Assembly: GCA_030248195.1 (NCBI GenBank)
Contig: JASAND010008477.1
Span: 1-64,000, forward strand
DNA length: 64,000 bases
From: Trissonchulus latispiculum
Taxonomy: Eukaryota; Nematoda; Enoplea; Enoplida; Ironidae
Reading direction: 5' to 3'
Below are positions 57,300-64,000 of this stretch, one piece after another. Numbering within the stretch: the stretch's first letter is position 1; each line of letters opens with the position of its first letter. The notes beneath the pieces are model-generated. The model did not search any database. It was not told the origin of the DNA and saw only the letters and a program-made list of their open reading frames with translations. A program made the translations under genes and the position numbers.

Positions 57300-58760
57300 T
57301 AGATGTATAGTCGCAAGAGTTAATTCTGAGACTAAATTACCTATACGTTAATTCAATCTACATAACCTCCCCCATCACCCGGTGGATCGGTTTTGGCGCC
57401 GACGAATTACAGCCGACGCAACACAGGACTATTTGAATATGGCGCTCGAACAGGGCTTGAAATTCCTAAATTTTGGATTTTTGTCAGGAAGCTACGGAAA
57501 CTCCACTTTTCCAGCTGGCATGGAAATATTTGTCTAAATCGGGTGTACGTGTAAAAGCAAATCTTTGAAAATTTTTCCGCACGAAAAGTGAAACGTTTTG
57601 ACATCGTTGGAGGAACCAGCTACAAATGGGCCGTTAAACGTGACTCATTTATACTCAATTGTTTGATACCATTATATTCACATTTTGGGCCAAAAATGGG
57701 AATTTTCCGTTAAAATAAACTTTCAAAATTTGAAAAATGACCTTTACTGTCTTAACTAGATACCAGTTTAAACATTAAGCTTACAACTTTAGCTTATTTC
57801 TAGCTAGTAAAAAGTTGGTTTCCAGACTCGTGTTCAGCGACAATGAAAACTTCTGTGTGCAAGACTTAGCGAAATTGGAGGATAAAACTTAGCTCCCCTT
57901 GGTTTCCACTTGGAAAACTTAATACCCTGGACTGCAAAACAAAACGTTTAAGAGTAGCTGCAGAATAACAGAAGGCTAAGTCCAATCTTTGAATGGGAAT
58001 CCTGTAGTTAACCGTCTGCTATTCTGCTGCTATTCTTAAACTTTATTTGTGCAGTCCACGGTTAAAAATATGAAATGTTTTAAAATTCTGACATTTTGAT
58101 CGACCAGAAATAATACTCAAAGGCGTCCATACCAAATCTGAATTAAATCGGTGTTAGTCGTTAATGAATGACTCTGCATCAACAGTCCTAGTTTTCTACA
58201 CACATTTTTGTGTCAGACTTTAGGGTTCAATTTGCGAGAAGGTGGAAGGCGGGGTCGGCCCTTAATGTGCAGAGGATGTGTTCCGCTTATAACACATATG
58301 TAGAGTATGACTGCTAGCATACTCCTGTATTAATAAAAGTAATAAGCTTAACACATGAGAGTAGTCAACAGGAGAAATTAAATGAAGTATTTTTAAATGC
58401 TTTAGACTTTAGATTTCCCTTATATATCCACTTTAACTCCTACATTCTTGTTTATCAATGAGCATAGCATCTGTCAAGCCTCAAGCCTGACAGTGACAAT
58501 GTTTATTGTAAGCTCCAGTGAAAACTTGTGGAGGAAACAAAGTGGGGGCAGGAAAAACACCTATCAATCTAATCTGAAAAACTTCATTCATAAGCAGGAG
58601 TTTGCAAGTTACGCCTCTCCAGAAAGTTCTGGTTAAGTTTCACTTTGTAGTCAGAAGGGATTTAATATACACAGACAACTGTTTTTTTTCTAGTACCTCG
58701 GTTAAAAACCATTAGCAGTGCGATTGTTAACGTTAAACCCCAAGTCCTGTGCTGGATGTA
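57300..58760. other. Non-coding spacer
   Basis: Nothing recognised; no convincing coding frame, RNA gene or paired repeat. Confidence 0.4.
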
Positions 58761-58769
58761 AAGTGAACT

Positions 58770-60163
58770 CAGAGTTGGAGATGGACACATTTTTCTTGAC
58801 CACGACCGCCCGCGACCGCGACCGCAGCCCGCATGCTGATTTTGTGACCGCAAAATTTTCAGTTATTGAGCTTTAAATCCGTAGAAAAATACTCTTTTTT
58901 CGATTTTTCGCGTCGCTCAACGGAAAGTTACAAACAAGTTAGATTTCTGATATGGCTATGTTTTCTGAAATTGTTTAATAAACAAAGCAGCTTATCATTC
59001 TGAATAAAATCTAAATTTTGTTCGATTATAGCCTAAATCTTCAAGTTTGAATTCTTATTTATCGCAAAGAAACGAAACGCAAAACCCTAAAAATAGTCCT
59101 GGGCAACTGTGCCAAAAATTCTCTATAAAGCCGCTTTCTAATTGGTTGCATGGGCTCAGAAAAATCCGTATTCAAAACAATTCAGTTTCCAATATCAAAA
59201 TTTCACATTTTCGCTGCTGTGCATAGGCATAGATGCCGCTGAGAGCCCTCCTTTCAGCGTAACATAGCCTATGTACAAGTGTTGACAATACTAGACTGAC
59301 TGACCTGCGTAGTTGAACCTGTCAAAATCTGACAATATTTGATTTTTTGGTCAGTTTTTGACCCCATAATAAATTTTAGGTGTTATCTCCTAAACCATGA
59401 AGGAGTCAAACAATACTCGGAAGAGCAAAGCTGCAGGTCTTGGTAAGAAGCATTCGGATGACTACAAGTTTGCCCGTGTGTGTAGGTGACCAAAGCGGAT
59501 TAAAGCTAATTTCTCCAAAACTTATACTTTCTCGCCGATACTTTCTGAAACGTTTTTGAGCCTAATTATTATTACTGTAACAAATTTGAATAGATTGCAA
59601 CAACAAATGCGGTTTTAAAGCCAAAATGTGAACCCGAACCAGCACGTTAATAAAGGAGTTGGTTTCGTTTCGTGTATTTTTAACTTGTATAGAATAGTAA
59701 TTTAATTTTGTACGAAATTAGCTGAAGATTACAAAATAGCCTCGTGTTGGTTAGAAACCCGCAACTCCTCAATGACTTAACCCTAGCAACAGCTTCCTAT
59801 TTTAGCTTCTAATCTACAATTCAGATTACGTAGATTTTTGACTGTCACAAAAGGAGTATACCAGTATACTTTCAAATCTTTTGTATTTACTGGCCGCTTA
59901 TCGAAATCTGTTGAGCCCGTCAAATTAAGAAATTGGCTAAATTAAAATTAGACAAAATTGAAAATGAACAATTTGCATATTATTGCAGACAGAAATAAAA
60001 AAATAATTTGGAAAAATCAGAAATTTTTGCTGTAAATTGGCCAAAATTGCTAAGATTTGATAGAAATTTGCGGTCGTTGCGGTCAAGAAAATTTGACCAC
60101 GACCGCGACCGCCCGCGGGTACCCGCGGATACCCACGGGTACCCGCGACCGCATCCAACTCTG
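58770..60163. mobile_element. hAT-like element with GCGACC iterons, 8-bp TSD
   Basis: CAGAGTTGGAGATGG at the left, CATCCAACTCTG at the right, with AGTGAACT/AGTAAACT (7 of 8) duplicated. Both ends are arrays of GACCGCGACCGC, the right one also with GGGTACCCGC repeats. A/T-rich interior, no transposase. Confidence 0.82.
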
Positions 60164-60179
60164 AGTAAACTGTGCCCTT

Positions 60180-60960
60180 GGTGGTAATACTTACAGCTAA
60201 AGTTTATGCTTTTTTTCTAGTTTTTTTCTGTTAGACTGGAAGATTCTTCCTATATGTCAGATTATATATAACTAATCCGGATCTGAACACTAAATGTGGA
60301 TATTCAGTATTTGTGGATGTAAGAAATAAATGTGACAGTGTCCTTAAATGTAACTCTTTTGTGTGATCCAGTATAGAAACTGTGCAAACATATTTTACAA
60401 CATCTAAATGCTAGCATTTTAAAGAAACATGCAAAGCAAAAACAGCAAATATATTATCTGATGTTTCAATTTACGCTAGGCATTAATTATTTAGTTGTGT
60501 CAGTGTCAATTGAAAGATAATTAATGGATATTAATCAGAAAAAGTTTAAACTACTTTTTTGTTGGCGAAATCTATCTTTCTACAGAGATATTACTACTAA
60601 CTACCTACTAACTACTAACTACCTATATTAAAACTAACAATGTAACGACAAATAATTAGACTTTACCGGGCACTGGTGCACTATGCACCAGAGGTTGCCG
60701 GTTAAAATCTTTACGGGGGTATAAATTTTAGAACTTTCGGTGGTGTATGATCTTTTCACTTCATTTCATTAGACATCTCGCGCAAATAAGCATAACAGGT
60801 ATGTAATGTAACATAAAAAAGTAAGGATAGGAAAATCCGGTATAAAATTTGCCACTAAGTACCGTTGGGAGAGTTCAGAAGTTATTCAACGAATGGTCAC
60901 ATAAATCCTTTCGAGTTGACAAGCACAGCCACCATACCACCAGTAATCTAAACTTCCGAA
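60180..60960. other. Non-coding spacer
   Basis: A/T-rich, contains a short CTAACTAC repeat near 60595-60625. Nothing else recognised. Confidence 0.4.
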
Positions 60961-60967
60961 AAGTCTG

Positions 60968-61034
60968 TGCCTGCGTGGCTCAGTAGGCAGAGCGCTAGCA
61001 CATGAGAGGTGGTTGGTTCAACTCCCGCTGCAGG
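60968..61034 (+). repeat. tRNA-like SINE head
   Basis: CCTGCGTGGCTCAGTAGGCAG (A box, GCTC/GAGC arm) and GGTTGGTTCAACTCCCGC (B box). The anticodon arm is broken. The tail AACTAATTTGTTCGGAAC resembles other SINE bodies here. Confidence 0.55.
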
Positions 61035-61499
61035 AACTAATTTGTTCGGAACAGTGGTATTTGTTTTAATTTATATCCGTTTATTAGATTTCATTCAAAC
61101 CGAATTTCATCCCACTCTTCAAATGAGTACATCTTTTCCACTCTCCGAAACTCGGAACCCGAAAAACGTAGCAGCGGGCAATTCTTAGTGTATTTTCAAA
61201 ATTGAAATAATTAGTAGGTTTAGAGCGCAAAAGTCAAACAACAAAACACGAAAACAACAAATATCCAGATCCCCAGGATTCTAATAATTACATTAGCTGA
61301 TAAGAAAACAAAGTGATATTCAATAAGCTTCCTGTAAATTTTTAGAACAAGGAAATCAATGGTTCGATTCCGGCTTTTGTCCTAAATATTTGGCCAAACA
61401 TCATTTACCAAGATGTCCTGAAGAGTTACAGAAAACGTCTCTCACACTCTGCTGAAATATTTTATGAGAACATGAAAAATATGGAGTAGACAACACCGA

Positions 61500-61805
61500 G
61501 AGAAGCGGATAGATAGACAGATAGAGCCAGATAGAGCAAGAGCGAGAGCGAGAGAGAGTCTCGGAAAAGATGACGAAGAAAAGTTGACGACTAGTGACAC
61601 AAGAATGTGTGAAAATTGAGCGGAGGGTAAAAGTTACTCTCCAACGTGTGGAGGGATGTCAATGCTAATAACAGTAATTTTTCTCCCCAATACTCTAGTC
61701 TCCATAAGCTTTTGCCCTGGAAATTCAATTGGCAGGAAAGATAGAAGTATATCTCCGGAGCGTCCTGCAGCTGAACTGACTCTCTCTCTCTCGCTCTCTC
61801 TCTCC
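61500..61805 (+). repeat. (GATA/GAGC/GA)n and (CT)n tracts
   Basis: GATAGATAGACAGATAGA then GAGCGAGAGCGAGAGAGAG at 61508-61560, and CTCTCTCTCTCGCTCTCTCT at 61780-61804: a purine tract and its complement about 230 bp apart. Confidence 0.8.
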
Positions 61806-61839
61806 AGCTTCGATATTGATCACAATCCAGCATTAGCTA

Positions 61840-62330
61840 GCTAGCCCTACTAGGCGGCAAGCTAAAGGCCCACACACAGTAGAAAAAATGCCATGTACGT
61901 ACGCCTGTGTGTGCCAGTGCTGAAACTTTTTTCAACACACACATATACGTATTTAAGCATAGGGCGCTAAAAGCAGATAGTTAAAAACCCTAAGCCACAC
62001 TTGCTAGGGGACCCCCTTGTTCCTGGAATACATCTTTCCACCTGCCCTTAACCCAAACACGTTGTCATTACCCTTTCACACTTAAAAGGGAAGAGAGAGA
62101 CCCCAATTTGATGTCTTACCACAACAGGCTCTCACTAGTCAAAAGTTATTAAGAGCCATTAAGAAGCCAAAAAGAAAGCCTCAGAAGTCAACAATTTTTC
62201 GTCTAATTCCGCTCCACTTTCATAAGACTGGTACTTATTCGCCAAGAAGGGAAATCTGGCTTTCATCTAACATTCTTCTCTAAAGATCCTAATTGTCAGG
62301 TTTAAAATTTGAAATTAAAACGAAATTTTT
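61840..62330. other. Non-coding spacer
   Basis: Short CACACA runs; nothing else recognised. Confidence 0.35.
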
Positions 62331-62338
62331 AAACTCTA

Positions 62339-62409
62339 CCTAGTGTGGTGTAGTGGTAGCTTTGCTGAATGAAGAGCGGGAGACTCTTGGTTCAAATCCC
62401 GGCACGACC
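62339..62409 (+). repeat. tRNA-like sequence
   Basis: TAGTGTGGTGTAGTGGTAGC (A box) and GGTTCAAATCCCGGCAC (B box) with tRNA-like spacing. The stems pair only in part; SINE head or tRNA pseudogene. Confidence 0.55.
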
Positions 62410-62526
62410 AAATCTTTAAATCTTTACATACAACCGTCTGCCAGGCGAATCCATTGTTTTTATTAAACCCAGATTCGCTCATCTCGAAAAAACCATTTTA
62501 CGGATTTCAAAAAATCCTATTTTCAG

Positions 62527-63304
62527 TAGTGATGTGGATCGGATCTTCGGATCGAATCGGATCGACCGATCCGGGGTCGGATCGGATCGGATAGACAAAT
62601 TTTCGGATCGGATCGGCTTGATGATGAGGCGAAATTTGAAAATTTATACTAATTTTTTACAATATTGCGAAATTTCTTCGAAGAAAATTTTCAAAATCTT
62701 CATATGAATTTTGTTCAAATGTTGAATTAGTTGTTGTTAATGTGAATTTTCTGTTGTTAATGTTTTTGTTTCATTTTTGCTGGACAAATTTTTTATATGT
62801 TCATATAAAAACAGTCAAATGAAATTGCTCTCTAATTTTTGAATAATAATAAGAATAATAATAAGAATAAGATTAATTTTTGAACATCCCCGCTTTTTAA
62901 ATTCAGTGCCGCTGACTGCTGAGACTGTTTAACTAGTCTGGACTGATTAAAAGTACTGCTTATATAACTATAAAAAATATATACTTAAGCTTAGCTTGCA
63001 ATAAACGACCACAAAGTTTGTACGCACCTTTTCTTGGTCTTACCCTAATTTCGCACAGCAAAGCAAATCATTATTTTTCCAAAGTGACTGCACAATCAAG
63101 TTTAAAGAAGCTTTTTCAATAAAATTGAGATGCGACGCTTGATCAAGAGTTTTGTAACATAGTGAAAAATGAGAAGATATAGCAATTTAAGTGTCTACAA
63201 TTGAAAATTAAAATTATAGTCTGATCGGATCGGATCACCGACCAATTGACGGATCGGATCGGTAGATGATTTTGGCTGTCGATCCGATCTGATCCACATC
63301 ACTA
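62527..63304. mobile_element. hAT-like element with GGATCG iterons, 8-bp TSD
   Basis: TAGTGATGTGGATCGGATC at the left, inverted at the right (one mismatch), with exact ATTTTCAG duplications (62519-62526, 63305-63312). Both ends iterate GGATCGGATC. 778 bp, A/T-rich core, no transposase. Confidence 0.88.
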
Positions 63305-63314
63305 ATTTTCAGTC

Positions 63315-64000
63315 CCAAATTCTCAGTCCCCCATTCCCAAATTGACTGCCAAAGATAAACTCCCAAGTACAGTAAAATAATTAAAAATTTGAATTGCATT
63401 AACCTTAGTTTTGATTAATTGCACCTGGCTAAGTCCATATTCAATTTTGAAATAAAAATGTTGAGCTGAACTCATTTCTCACTCACTGCACCGACTGTAA
63501 TGTAAATTAAAGACATAAAATGTCATTAATTCAAAATACTGCAGCTCACACAATGTCTGTTTACTGTTAGGGAAGGAATAGACTAAATTCTTGTTTATTT
63601 ATTCGCCAGAAAGCCAGTTTGACGTGAACAGGCTGCCATTCTCTACGTTTCTAGTAACGAATTAAAGCAGACAAAATTCCTTCAATACTATGGTGGAATT
63701 TCAATCCACATTGTCTTCCTGATTTTCCATGATTGGAGGGAAAATTAAATGGAAAATACTTTGAGGGAACATGAATAACTGAACTTTAAAACAACCTGGA
63801 CTCTCAAAAATTTGTGTTGTTTTTGGTCACAGAAGTACAGCCACGCCGTTATTTTAGGGGAAAAATTTCTTTCCCTTTTCTTTTTCTTTCTCTTGCGAAA
63901 GAAGAAATTTTGACTCCGCTTTCTTTATCTTTTTCTTTATTTAAAGAATTCTACTCATTATCTTTCTTTTTCGTTCCCCGAAAATTCCGACGTTGCTGTA
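63315..64000. other. Non-coding spacer ending in a pyrimidine tract
   Basis: Nothing coding. From 63868 on, long CTTT-rich runs (63870-63895, 63918-63945, 63960-63973). Confidence 0.45.

Overview
The window reads as nuclear DNA from an animal, most likely a marine invertebrate; I cannot name the species. Reasons: spliced genes with GT-AG introns, animal-specific families (class IX myosin, GPR158/GPR179-type receptor), tRNA-derived SINEs, a LINE, Penelope-like elements (PLEs), many hAT-like elements with 8-base target duplications, and very long dinucleotide arrays. No prokaryotic signal is present.

Only two genes are clear, both on the minus strand. At the left edge (538-2593) lie the first coding exons of a class IX myosin: an RA-like N-terminal domain, the start of the motor and the P-loop exon. 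The rest of the gene lies beyond position 1. From 54588 down to 38437 lies a complete or nearly complete GPR158/GPR179-like family C receptor of about 13 exons and about 780 residues: signal peptide, cache-like ectodomain, Cys-rich linker, seven membrane segments, the conserved helix after TM7 and a short tail. Most splice phases can be followed from exon to exon. A 74-residue secreted-type ORF at 22067-22291 is a third, weak candidate.

Layout. 3.9-7.7 kb: a 3.8-kb region bounded by terminal inverted repeats (TIRs) that contains a smaller TIR element, a satellite of about 149 bp and a perfect 40-bp hairpin. 8.4-14.8 kb: three copies of one TIR element; two are in tandem and carry the same PLE insertion, and one of these also carries a hAT-like insertion. 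16-19.3 kb: poly-G/poly-C-rich hAT-like elements, some nested. 20.8-24.7 kb: two related TIR elements around an uninterrupted 840-bp AC array. 25-27.6 kb: a dead LINE split by a TIR element. 32.3-37.7 kb: a TG array and several fold-back repeats. 38.4-54.6 kb: the receptor gene, with SINEs, a hAT-like element and fold-backs in its introns. 56-64 kb: a 1.18-kb near-palindrome, two more hAT-like elements and SINE heads.

The main theme is that many of the unrelated terminal-repeat elements have ends built from their own short repeated word. The main caution is that the myosin P-loop exon needs two compensating frame changes, and one receptor splice junction is off by one base. This suggests leftover assembly indels or gene decay.
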